This document shows, piece after piece, positions 33,682 to 41,503 of a DNA stretch of 64,000 nucleotides (positions are counted from its first letter, which is position 1; each line of letters begins with the position of its first letter). The notes beneath the pieces were generated by a model, which saw only the letters and a program-made list of their open reading frames with translations, did no database searches and was not told where the DNA came from. Source of the DNA: DATAPE01 sp034667525 (GTDB lineage: Bacteria > Actinomycetota > CADDZG01 > WHSQ01). Made by a program: the position numbers and the translations under genes. The stretch is taken from contig JAXDJO010000061.1 of assembly GCA_034667525.1 (NCBI GenBank), forward strand, positions 24,102 through 88,101, given 5' to 3'.

Positions 33682-33778
33682 CCCCCGGGACCGTCACGCG
33701 TGACCCGTTCTAATAGGCCCCCCAGGACCCGTTCTTATAGACGCCCCCAGGACCGTCATGCGTGGCCCGCTCTTATAG
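33682..33778. repeat. Three tandem imperfect repeats with TTATAG/TAATAG ends
   Basis: Units at 33682-33716 (35 bp), 33719-33740 (22 bp) and 33744-33778 (35 bp). Each starts CCCCC(A/G)GGACC and ends CGTTCTWATAG-like. The middle copy lacks the inner 13 bases. Units 1 and 3 differ at about 5 of 35 positions, and unit 1 contains the perfect palindrome GTCACGCGTGAC (33693-33704). The cluster lies in the 255-base gap between the kinase and ridA starts, so it may be a regulatory array. Confidence 0.7.
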
Positions 33779-33880
33779 GGTCCACTGGATCGTGGACCGC
33801 CGTTCCCCTATGCCGATCCCCCCGTTCCCGGTGAAGACAGGCGATTTGTTTCCCCTTCAGGAGCGCTCATAGGAGGTGTG

Positions 33881-34261
33881 ATGGAAAAGACTATCGTTGC
33901 CACCACGGCGGCCCCCGCGGCGGTCGGCCCCTACTCGCAGGCCGTTAGCTCGGGGGAGCTGGTGTTCTGCTCGGGACAGATACCCCTCGATCCCCAGACG
34001 GGGGACCTGGTCACGGGCTCCATCGCCGCCCAGACCCGGAGATGCATGCAGAACCTTGCGGCAGTGCTGGAGGCGGCCGGGAGCAGCCTGGCAAACGTGG
34101 TTCAGGTCAGGGCCCTCCTGACCAACATCGACGACTACGCCGAGTTCAACGAGGCTTACGCCGAGTTCGTGGGATCCGAGCCACCTGCTCGCGCTGCCTT
34201 TGCCGTTGCCGGGCTTCCACGAGGGGCCGGCATCGAGATCGAATGCGTCGCCCATCTCTGA
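33881..34261 (+). CDS. ridA: RidA-family enamine/imine deaminase
   Basis: A 126-residue trimeric YjgF/YER057c/UK114 protein that hydrolyses reactive enamines/imines made by PLP enzymes. Conserved features are AAVGPYSQAV near the N-terminus, FCSGQIPLDPQTGDLV, the catalytic-site arginine in VVQVRALLTNIDDYAEFN, PPARAAFAVAGLPRGAGIEIE and the terminal cis-type loop. AGGAGG at 33871-33876 supports ATG at 33881; a GTG one codon earlier is too close to it. It converges on the oxidoreductase gene with adjacent stops. Confidence 0.95.
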   Translation: MEKTIVATTAAPAAVGPYSQAVSSGELVFCSGQIPLDPQTGDLVTGSIAAQTRRCMQNLAAVLEAAGSSLANVVQVRALLTNIDDYAEFNEAYAEFVGSEPPARAAFAVAGLPRGAGIEIECVAHL

Positions 34262-35689
34262 TCACAGCATCTGCTTCAGTGCCGTCTTAGCCGCGAGCAT
34301 GCCGCACATCCCGTGCACGCCGGGCCCCGGGGGAGTAGACGACGAACATATGAAGATGTTCTTGGCGGACGTGGTGTAGGGATTCCATCGGGTTGAGGGG
34401 CGGGTGAAGGACTGGCGCAGGTCGATCACGCCGGCTCCGATGTCCCCACCGATGTAGTTCGCGTTGTGATCCTGCAGCGCCGCGGGATCCGTAGTCCGTT
34501 TCGCCAGAACGATGTCTTTGAAACCGGGCGCGAAGCGTTCGATCTGCCGCTCGATGGCTGCGGTCATGTCGATGGTTGAGCCCGCCGGAACATGACAGTA
34601 AGCCCACGCGGTGTGACGACCCTCGGGAGCGCGGGTGGGATCAAAGATCGTTTGTTGCGCGAGCAGCACGAACGGCTTCTCCGAGTGGCGCCCGCGATTG
34701 ACGTTGCCTTCTGATTCGGCGGCTTCCGCGAGCGTGCCGACCACGTGCACAGTGCCGGCTCTAGAAACTTCAGGAGCAGTCCAGGGGATCGGCTCGCTCA
34801 AGGCCCAGTCCACTTTGAATGCACCGGGACCGTAACGGAACTTGCTCGCTTGCCGGCGATAGCGAGGGGATAACTCCTCGCCTGCGATGTCCAGGAGCTG
34901 GCGCGGCGAAACGTCAAAGAGCACACACCGGGAGGCGGGCACATCGCGCAGCGATGCAACCGGCCGCGAGCAGCTCACCTCCCCGCCTAGTGCTCGGAGC
35001 CGGGCGGTCATGGCGTCGGCGAGGTTCTGGGATCCTCCCGCAACCGCGGGCCATCCCACCGCGTGGGCGAGCACGGCGAAGAACAACGCGAACGCTCCCG
35101 TCATCGGTGCATCGAGCGGCAGCATCGTGTGGCTGCCCATCCCCGCGAACAGGCCTTCGGCTTCTGGCGTTTCGAAGCGCTTCGTTAAACGTGTAACGGG
35201 GGTCAACAGGTGACTTGCGTAACGCAGCATGCTGAACGGATGGTGAGGCACCCGCAGGGGGCCGAAGAGATCACCCCGGAGGTTGGGGAAATCTCTGAGC
35301 AACGGCGCCACCAGCTTGCGATAGGCGGAAGCGTCGGGCCCAAGCCCTTCGGCGGTGGCGTCAAGCGAGCGATACATCACGCCGGCCCGGCCCCCGTCGA
35401 GGGGATGAGCGAACGGCACTTCGGGGTGCACCAGCCGCACGCCGAGGGCCTCGAGGCCCAGCCGGGAGAAGAAAGGGGATCCCAGGAGCAGGGGATGTAT
35501 CGCTGAACAGAGGTCGTGAACGAATCCCGGCAGCGTTAGCTCCGCGGATCGCATCCCTCCGCCGATGTGCTCCTTGGCTTCCAATACGAGCACCGATCTG
35601 CCGGCTTCGGCAATGGTGATCGCGGCGGCCAGACCATTCGGGCCCGACCCGACTACGACGGCGTCGTAGGAGCGGCTGCTAGTTACGAT
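34262..35689 (-). CDS. Phytoene-dehydrogenase-like FAD-dependent oxidoreductase (probable ATC start)
   Basis: A carotenoid-desaturase/phytoene-dehydrogenase-like flavoprotein, about 475 residues. The FAD dinucleotide-binding motif VVVGSGPNGLAAAI, then SVLVLEAKEHIGGGMRS, is intact, but the first ordinary start codon (GTG at 35593) lies after the GxGxxG and would remove it. No ATG, GTG or TTG occurs in frame between the upstream stop (35819-35821) and 35593. ATC at 35689 has GGAG four bases upstream and gives MVTSSRSYDAVVVGSGPNG, so it is the likely start. The C-terminal FAD-contact segment is near PPGPGVHGMCGMLAA. Substrate unknown; no other carotenoid genes are nearby. It overlaps the upstream small gene by seven bases. 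Confidence 0.85.
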   Translation of the reverse strand: MVTSSRSYDAVVVGSGPNGLAAAITIAEAGRSVLVLEAKEHIGGGMRSAELTLPGFVHDLCSAIHPLLLGSPFFSRLGLEALGVRLVHPEVPFAHPLDGGRAGVMYRSLDATAEGLGPDASAYRKLVAPLLRDFPNLRGDLFGPLRVPHHPFSMLRYASHLLTPVTRLTKRFETPEAEGLFAGMGSHTMLPLDAPMTGAFALFFAVLAHAVGWPAVAGGSQNLADAMTARLRALGGEVSCSRPVASLRDVPASRCVLFDVSPRQLLDIAGEELSPRYRRQASKFRYGPGAFKVDWALSEPIPWTAPEVSRAGTVHVVGTLAEAAESEGNVNRGRHSEKPFVLLAQQTIFDPTRAPEGRHTAWAYCHVPAGSTIDMTAAIERQIERFAPGFKDIVLAKRTTDPAALQDHNANYIGGDIGAGVIDLRQSFTRPSTRWNPYTTSAKNIFICSSSTPPGPGVHGMCGMLAAKTALKQML

Positions 35690-35919
35690 GCGGCTCCATG
35701 ATGCTGCTCGGACTCTCCGACCACCTGGTCGCCGAACACGATCCTTACTTCGCGGTCGGGGCTCTCCCCGCTGACCGGCTCGAGCCCGGCTTCTTGGGGG
35801 GTTTCGGCGTCGCTCCGCTCAACGTACCGTTCCAGGCGGGCCATAAGGAAGAGCACACCGATGATGCCGAACGGCCACACGATCAGGATCGCAAGCAGGA
35901 ACAGCTGGTAAGGAGTCAC
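35683..35919 (-). CDS. Small single-pass membrane protein, hypothetical
   Basis: About 78 residues from GTG at 35919: one hydrophobic N-terminal helix (YQLFLLAILIVWPFGIIGVL) and a charged cytoplasmic tail rich in Glu. The frame is open to 35970, but that part overlaps the divergent M20 peptidase start at 35928, so the shorter form is preferred. No recognisable family or ribosome binding site. Its stop overlaps the proposed ATC start of the oxidoreductase. Probably real given its tight spacing, but unproven. Confidence 0.5.
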   Translation of the reverse strand: MTPYQLFLLAILIVWPFGIIGVLFLMARLERYVERSDAETPQEAGLEPVSGESPDREVRIVFGDQVVGESEQHHGAAS

Positions 35920-35927
35920 AGGCCATA

Positions 35928-37124
35928 GTGTCGCAGAGCAGCCCCCGTCCCGGAGCGGATATCGCGGCATCGTGCGATAGAAAGCGCTTGATCGAGCGCC
36001 TCCAGCGCTTGGTGCGGGCAGAGTCCGAGAATCCCCCCGGTAACGAAGCGCAAGCCGGTCGCGTGGCGGCCGAGCTATGCCGCGAGATCGGCGGTGAGGT
36101 CGAGGTCCACGAAGCCGTGGCCGGACGCCCCAGCGTGGTGGCGCGATGGGGCACGGGCGAAGAACCGACCGTCGGCTTCTGCTCGCACATCGATGTGGTT
36201 CCCGCCGGCGATCGGAGCTTGTGGGACGCCGACCCCTACGCCGCCGAGATCCGTGACGGCCGCATGCTGGGACGCGGGTCTTCGGATGCGAAAGGCCCCA
36301 TCGCGGCTGCCCTGGAGGCCGTCGAGATGGTCACCGCGGCAGGGCTCCCGATGGCCGGGACCCTGGAGCTGGAATTGGTCGCAGACGAGGAAGCCATGGG
36401 TTTCAAAGGCGCCGGCTTCCTCGTGGAGCAGAACCTGATCCATCCCGACCTGGCGATCGTTGGAGAGCCGACGTCACTGCGGGTTGTCGGCGCGCAACGA
36501 GGTGCTTGTTGGTTGACCATTACCACGCGCGGCAAAGCCGCTCACGGATCGGCTCCCGAACGAGGTCGCAGCGCGATCGCGCACATGGCAGAGATAGTTC
36601 TGCGCCTCGAGGAGACGTTGCCGGACATAAGTCATCCGGTTGTGGGGGGGCCGAGTATCAATGTGGGAGCGATCCGCGGCGGCGAGAAGGTGAACATCGT
36701 TCCCGCTCGCTGTGAGGTTCAGGTCGACCGACGCACCATTCCGGAGGAGTCGCGGGAGAGCGTTCTGGATTCCATAGGTGCCGCGATCGAACTCGCTAAG
36801 CATCGTTTCCCCGATCTCGACGCAGTCGTGGAGATCGATTTCTTCGCCGAGCCTTTCGAGGTGCAAGAAGATTCGCGGGTGGCGCGCGCGCTTTCGGCCG
36901 CGATCGCAGAAGCCACCGGGAAGCCCGCCGAAGTGATGGGGTTCCGAGGGGCGTCCGACGCAAGATTTCTGTCCGAGGGCGGAGCCGACGTAGTCGTATG
37001 CGGGCCGGGCGATATATCGGTCGCCCATACCGCGAACGAGTTCATCGACCTCGCCGAGCTCGAACGCGGCGCGATCGCCTACGCCCACGCTTTCTCCAGG
37101 CTGTTGGCACCTTCGGAGAAGTAG
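35928..37124 (+). CDS. M20-family metallopeptidase (ArgE/DapE/CPG2-like)
   Basis: A 398-residue zinc-dependent amidohydrolase/peptidase. Metal-binding motifs are CSHIDVVPAGDRS, GRGSSDAKGPIAAALEA (bridging Asp) and ELVADEEAMGFKGAGFLVE (catalytic Glu pair), with the dimerisation domain around GKAAHGSAPERGRSAIAHM. The family covers ArgE, DapE and aminoacylases; the exact substrate is not clear, but proximity to trpD may be accidental. GTG at 35928 is used. It precedes trpD by ten bases and likely shares its transcript. Confidence 0.9.
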   Translation: MSQSSPRPGADIAASCDRKRLIERLQRLVRAESENPPGNEAQAGRVAAELCREIGGEVEVHEAVAGRPSVVARWGTGEEPTVGFCSHIDVVPAGDRSLWDADPYAAEIRDGRMLGRGSSDAKGPIAAALEAVEMVTAAGLPMAGTLELELVADEEAMGFKGAGFLVEQNLIHPDLAIVGEPTSLRVVGAQRGACWLTITTRGKAAHGSAPERGRSAIAHMAEIVLRLEETLPDISHPVVGGPSINVGAIRGGEKVNIVPARCEVQVDRRTIPEESRESVLDSIGAAIELAKHRFPDLDAVVEIDFFAEPFEVQEDSRVARALSAAIAEATGKPAEVMGFRGASDARFLSEGGADVVVCGPGDISVAHTANEFIDLAELERGAIAYAHAFSRLLAPSEK

Positions 37125-37134
37125 GAGCACCGCG

Positions 37135-38241
37135 ATGACGCCACCACCCGCCACCCCGCCGCCCGATGCAAATGCCACCGGTGCGCCGACCGCCGGCAGC
37201 GCGCCCTCCCCGGCGCCGATCGCCGATTTCTCGTGGCCGCACGTCCTCGGCACGTTGATCGCGGGGCGATCGCTCTCCGAGGCCGGCGCCGCGGCGGCGA
37301 TGGGAGAGATCATGAAAGGAGATGCCACCGCGGCGCAGATCGCCGGGTTCGTCGTCGCTCTGCGCGTCAAGGGCGAGGCCATCGAGGAGATCGTCGGCCT
37401 GGTGCGGACGATGCGGTCCTACGGGGCGCGCGTCGAAGTCACCGAAGAAGTGCTCGATACCTGTGGCACCGGCGGGGACCGAGCGGGCACGTTCAACGTT
37501 TCGACCGCGGCAGCTTTGGTGTGCGCGGGGGCCGGGGTTCCCGTGGCCAAGCACGGCAACCGCGCCGCGTCCTCACGGTGCGGCTCCGCCGACGTGCTCG
37601 AGGCATTGGGCGTTCGCATCGATCTGCCCCCCGAGGGTGTCGCTCGCTGCATCACGGAAGCCGGCATCGGGTTCTGTTTCGCGCCGATCTTTCACCCCGC
37701 TATGCGCTACGCCGGGCCCCCGCGCAAAGAGCTGGGGGTCGCAACGATCTTCAATTTCCTCGGCCCCCTCACGAACCCTGCGGGTGCCACGCACCAAGCG
37801 CTCGGCGTTGCAGACGCAAAGATGCTCGACAAGATGGTCGACGCCCTCGCCCGGCTGGGCAGCCGGCATGTCGTTGCCTTCCACGGTGAAGACGGACTCG
37901 ACGAGCTCTCGACTTCGGGACCATCGCGTGTTCTGGAGCTGAAGGAGGGTCGCATCACGGAATGGATCGTCGAGCCCCAGCAACTGGGTCTCCCGCCTGC
38001 CGACCTAGCAAGCCTCGCCGGCGGTAGCCCCCAGCAGAACGCCCAAGTGCTCCGCGACGTTCTCGAGGGGCAGTCCGGCCCCCACCGTGACATCGTGGTG
38101 CTGAACGCAGCCGCAGGTTTGATGGCTGCGGACCGCGCCGACTCCTTGGAAGGTGGCATTCAGACCGCTGCCCAGGCTATCGACTCGGGACGAGCGACAC
38201 GATCTTTGGACCGCTTGATCGAAGTTGCCTCGTCGGTCTGA
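37135..38241 (+). CDS. trpD: Anthranilate phosphoribosyltransferase TrpD
   Basis: A 368-residue enzyme that joins anthranilate and PRPP in tryptophan synthesis. The PRPP-binding motif DTCGTGGDRAGTFNVSTAAA and the anthranilate-binding region KHGNRAASSRCGSADVLEAL are clear, followed by FNFLGPLTNPA. The first 30 residues are a Pro/Ala-rich extension not typical of the family, so a later start is possible. No other trp genes are in the window. The 3' end overlaps the convergent exonuclease gene by 82 bases. Confidence 0.95.
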   Translation: MTPPPATPPPDANATGAPTAGSAPSPAPIADFSWPHVLGTLIAGRSLSEAGAAAAMGEIMKGDATAAQIAGFVVALRVKGEAIEEIVGLVRTMRSYGARVEVTEEVLDTCGTGGDRAGTFNVSTAAALVCAGAGVPVAKHGNRAASSRCGSADVLEALGVRIDLPPEGVARCITEAGIGFCFAPIFHPAMRYAGPPRKELGVATIFNFLGPLTNPAGATHQALGVADAKMLDKMVDALARLGSRHVVAFHGEDGLDELSTSGPSRVLELKEGRITEWIVEPQQLGLPPADLASLAGGSPQQNAQVLRDVLEGQSGPHRDIVVLNAAAGLMAADRADSLEGGIQTAAQAIDSGRATRSLDRLIEVASSV

Positions 38242-39884
38242 GCGGGCAGGAACCGTAACCGAGGGCGAGCGCCGGAAGGTTGCGCCCACGCTCCCCGGAC
38301 GTGGAGAACGCGTGCCTCGCTCGTTCGCTTCAACCACGCGTTGATGATCGCGGCCTCGCGATCGTCCCGGGCTCCGGTCTTCGAGACATCGCCGGGTACG
38401 TTCTGTCCCAGGAGGGCGACGACGACGTCGCTGTCACCCCTTCCCGCGGTATCGGTAGCGCCGGCCAACGCCCCCGCACGGAGCAGGAAGGCGCGGCCGC
38501 CGCTGGCCACCACGAGCTCGCCGGCATCGAGGAGCGATTGGGTCTCGAGACGCCGCAGCAAAGTCCGCTCGAGCAGCGCCCCCCGATCCCGGACCTCAGC
38601 GGCTTCCTCGTAGCGTTCTTGCATCGCCAGCCCCACCATTCGATCGAGGAGGGGGTCGAGGACCAGATCAGGTTCCACCGAGAGGGCGACGGCCAGCCGC
38701 GCGATCTGCCGCCGATGTGAGGTTGGATCGAGACCACTGCAGGCCCCCATGTCTCCGAACGCGCACCCGCGACAGCGTTCCGGACGCGTGCATCGGTGCA
38801 CCGGCAGCGCATCCCGGAACGCGTCGACCAGGATCTTGACGGTTCGCGATGTATAGGGGCCGAGGTAGAGGCTCCCGTCGTCTACGGGCCTCCTGGCCAT
38901 CGCCACCTTCGGCGTTTTGCTGCGGACCACGACGCGCACGTACCAACCGGCACGTGACTTTCCCACCCGGTTGTATGGGGGCAGCTCGGTCGCGATTGCC
39001 TGTGCCTCGGCCACCTCCGCTTCGAGCATCGAAGCGTGCGGCTCCGCCGCGATCGACTGCGTCTCTTTAAGGAGATCGCGGATCTTTCGTCTGGGATCGC
39101 CATAGAAGTAGGAGCGAACGCGGCTGCGGATGTCCGTCGCCTTACCCACGTAGAGGGTGTTCGCGCGGGCGCCGACGAACCGGTAGACGCCGATCCCTCG
39201 CGGCAGCTTCTCGGCAAGCACGACTTTGGCAAAGGTTCCATCGAGGCGCGATCGGGAGATCGCGAGCAGATCTTCGAGCGTGACCACGCCGAAGCCGGCG
39301 ACGCGCTCTATCAGATGATGCAGCACATCCGTGGTTGCGATCGCGTCCGCGTAGGCGCGGTGGGTCGGTGTATGCGGACAGCGAAGATGCGCGACAAGGG
39401 TCGATAGCTTGTGATTGCGAACCTCTCCGGCCAGCACCTTGCGAGCGAGGTGCGCCGTGTCCACGACGCGGTTGGCCAGTGGCTCGTATCCCGCTCTCAA
39501 CAGGGCGGCGTTCAGGAAGCCGACGTCGAAGCGGGCATTGTGGGCGACGATCACCGCGTCGCGGAGGAATTCGAGGAGGGAGGGGAGCACTGTCTCGATG
39601 GGGGGAGCCTCGATCAGCATCTCGTCGGAGATACCGGTGAGCAAGCGGACGAAGGCCGGCACGGGTTCCCCCGGGTCGACCAGGGTTTGGAAGGTTCCGA
39701 GCAGCTCGCCCCGCCGCACCTTCACGGCGCCGACCTCGGTGATCGCACAGCTCGAAGCCGACGATCCCGTCGTCTCGAGGTCGAGGACCACGAACGTCAC
39801 GTCGGCCAGAGGGATGCCGAGATCGTCTAGTGACTGCTGGAGGAGCACCCTGAGCACCCTATCGAACACATGTTCGATATCCAA
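38160..39884 (-). CDS. DEDD exonuclease fused to a GIY-YIG (UvrC-like) nuclease
   Basis: A 574-residue fusion. The N-terminal DnaQ-type 3'-5' exonuclease domain has VVLDLETTG (ExoI), VAHNARFDVGFLNAAL (ExoII) and HRAYADAIATTDVLHHL (ExoIII). A GIY-YIG domain follows (RGIGVYRFVGARANTLYVGK, DIRSRVRSYF), then a Cys-rich segment HRCTRPERCRGCAFG and a UvrB-binding-like helix pair. This architecture is the actinobacterial DinG-independent 'DEDD exonuclease' with Cho/UvrC similarity, expected in DNA repair. TTG at 39884 has GGAGG upstream. A LexA-type SOS box lies over codons 3-8, which supports SOS control or a slightly later start. It overlaps trpD convergently. Confidence 0.9.
   Translation of the reverse strand: MDIEHVFDRVLRVLLQQSLDDLGIPLADVTFVVLDLETTGSSASSCAITEVGAVKVRRGELLGTFQTLVDPGEPVPAFVRLLTGISDEMLIEAPPIETVLPSLLEFLRDAVIVAHNARFDVGFLNAALLRAGYEPLANRVVDTAHLARKVLAGEVRNHKLSTLVAHLRCPHTPTHRAYADAIATTDVLHHLIERVAGFGVVTLEDLLAISRSRLDGTFAKVVLAEKLPRGIGVYRFVGARANTLYVGKATDIRSRVRSYFYGDPRRKIRDLLKETQSIAAEPHASMLEAEVAEAQAIATELPPYNRVGKSRAGWYVRVVVRSKTPKVAMARRPVDDGSLYLGPYTSRTVKILVDAFRDALPVHRCTRPERCRGCAFGDMGACSGLDPTSHRRQIARLAVALSVEPDLVLDPLLDRMVGLAMQERYEEAAEVRDRGALLERTLLRRLETQSLLDAGELVVASGGRAFLLRAGALAGATDTAGRGDSDVVVALLGQNVPGDVSKTGARDDREAAIINAWLKRTSEARVLHVRGAWAQPSGARPRLRFLPAQTDEATSIKRSKDRVARPESIAWAAV
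39862..39877. promoter_or_regulatory. LexA SOS box (TCGAACACATGTTCGA)
   Basis: A perfect TCGAAC-N4-GTTCGA palindrome matching the actinobacterial LexA operator. It overlaps the first codons of the repair nuclease and lies about 100 bases upstream of the divergent zinc-ribbon/NYN pair, so it could control both directions. Confidence 0.75.
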
Positions 39885-39973
39885 GCACCCACCTCCGACA
39901 GATCCCGGGGACCGTCGGCCCCTAGAGTGGCTCCGATGACGACCGAACCGACCCCGACCGGCGTGAGCTGGCC

Positions 39974-40192
39974 GTGACCGCCTACCGGTGCTCCGCCTGC
40001 GGCAACAAGACCCGCTTCGACGTGACCGCGTCCAGCAGGGTGCGGTCCTTCCTCCATTTCACCCTGGGGGGCGACGTGACCGTGGAGGAAGAAGAGGTCC
40101 TGGAACGGAGGATCGAGAGTGTCGTCTGCAGGTGGTGCGGGTCCAGCGAGGACATCGAGACGATCCCAGATGGATCCGACCGGACCCAGTGA
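39974..40192 (+). CDS. Small zinc-ribbon protein
   Basis: A 72-residue protein with two CxxC pairs: YRCSACGNKTRFD near the N-terminus and VVCRWCGSSEDIE near residue 51, expected to bind one zinc. The spacing and the acidic VTVEEEEVLERRIE between them recall a small actinobacterial family of unknown function. GTG start at 39974. It overlaps the NYN gene by four bases (GTGA), so the two are translationally coupled. The LexA box upstream suggests DNA-damage control (inference). Confidence 0.75.
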   Translation: MTAYRCSACGNKTRFDVTASSRVRSFLHFTLGGDVTVEEEEVLERRIESVVCRWCGSSEDIETIPDGSDRTQ

Positions 40193-41427
40193 CGAACGTC
40201 CCCTTCCCGCTTCCCGAGAGGATCGAGGCCGCCCTGATCAGGGGGGTCGGCGCCTATCTGAGAACCGCCGACCAGAACGAGCTCCCCCCGGAGCTCAAGC
40301 GTCTGCGTAGCTTTAGGCCGCAAGCCCTTGCTAAGCATAAGAACGAGCTGTTGCGGATCCTCGAGGAAGGTCCGACGGCGGCTCTCATCCTGCAGTGGAT
40401 GGATGAGACCAAGCCCCCTTTGTCGAAGGGAGATCTGGCGATCCTCCGGGCTGCTGCGCAACGAGAGGAGGGGTGGCGGGAGGCCCTCGCCGGCGAGCCC
40501 GCGGGGGAGCCGGTGATCGATGCGGGATCGGCGACCGCCAAGCTGCGTGATGAGCTCGAGCGTGAGAAAGCCCGCGCGGTGAAAGCGCGAGTGGCGGAAC
40601 GTGCGGCGAAAGAGGCGCTAAAGGAGGCAACCGAGAACGCCCGGCTCACCGGATCGAAGCTGTCCCGTGAGGTCGAGGAGCTGCGGAAGCAGCTTGCGGC
40701 GCTCCAGCAGGAGCTGGAGGGGGAGCGACGGGCCCGATCGAAGATGACAGAGGACCGGGCCAGGGAGAAGCGCCGCTCAGAACGGGAGTTGGACCGAGAA
40801 AGGAAGGCAACCCAGCAGGCAGAGGCGGGCCTGAAGGAGGCCAGGCGAACCCTGCGGGAACGTGATGCCGAGCTCCGAAAGCTGCGGGCTCCCGGCGGGC
40901 AGGGGCCGTCGGCTGCAGGCCGCCACCGCAACGCATCTCCGAGTGTGGCCGGCGATACCGCCTCGCCTACCCCGCTCCGGCGGAGATCGCTGAAAGCTCC
41001 TCCAGGGCTACTGGACGATAACCCGAAGACGTTGGATCAGTGGCTGAAAGCCGACAATGTGCAGTTGCTGGTGGACGGTTACAACGTGAGCAAGAGCGTG
41101 ACGGGCTTCGCTCATCTGTCGCTGGAGGACCAGCGAAAGCGGGTGATTCAGGCGGTGAACATGCTGGCGCGAAAGAACGGACTGGTGCCGATCGTGGTGT
41201 TTGACGGCGCCCAGATCCCTCCTGGAGTCTCACGACGCGCCCGGGGGCCGGCGCTGGTCGAGTATTCGACGGGGGAGATCGCCGACGATCACTTGATAGC
41301 GCGCCTCGAGAACCTGCCCGCCGACCCCGTGGTGTTTGTCACCGACGACAGAGAGCTGCAACGCCGCGCCCGCGCTCTGGGTGCGACCGTCGCATCGTCA
41401 GGTCAACTGCTTGCTCTGGCGCGCTGA
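40189..41427 (+). CDS. NYN-domain (YacP-like) predicted RNA-binding/nuclease protein
   Basis: A 412-residue protein. An N-terminal helical region (1-110) is followed by a long coiled coil (about 115-235; ERAAKEALKEATENARL and ELRKQLAALQQELEGERRAR) and a C-terminal NYN/PIN-like nuclease domain. The latter shows LLVDGYNVSKS, VVFDGAQIPPG and VFVTDDRELQRRARALGA, with the conserved aspartates of YacP/Rae1-type ribonucleases. Similar proteins in actinobacteria are called NYN domain RNA-binding proteins. GTG at 40189 overlaps the zinc-ribbon stop; longer in-frame starts inside that gene are rejected. Confidence 0.88.
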   Translation: MTNVPFPLPERIEAALIRGVGAYLRTADQNELPPELKRLRSFRPQALAKHKNELLRILEEGPTAALILQWMDETKPPLSKGDLAILRAAAQREEGWREALAGEPAGEPVIDAGSATAKLRDELEREKARAVKARVAERAAKEALKEATENARLTGSKLSREVEELRKQLAALQQELEGERRARSKMTEDRAREKRRSERELDRERKATQQAEAGLKEARRTLRERDAELRKLRAPGGQGPSAAGRHRNASPSVAGDTASPTPLRRRSLKAPPGLLDDNPKTLDQWLKADNVQLLVDGYNVSKSVTGFAHLSLEDQRKRVIQAVNMLARKNGLVPIVVFDGAQIPPGVSRRARGPALVEYSTGEIADDHLIARLENLPADPVVFVTDDRELQRRARALGATVASSGQLLALAR

Positions 41428-41503
41428 GATGCCCGGTGGGGTTTCGCTCATGACCAAGGCTAGACTCCGGCCCTGCTACCGAATGGAAGGTTGACACTCC
41501 CGG

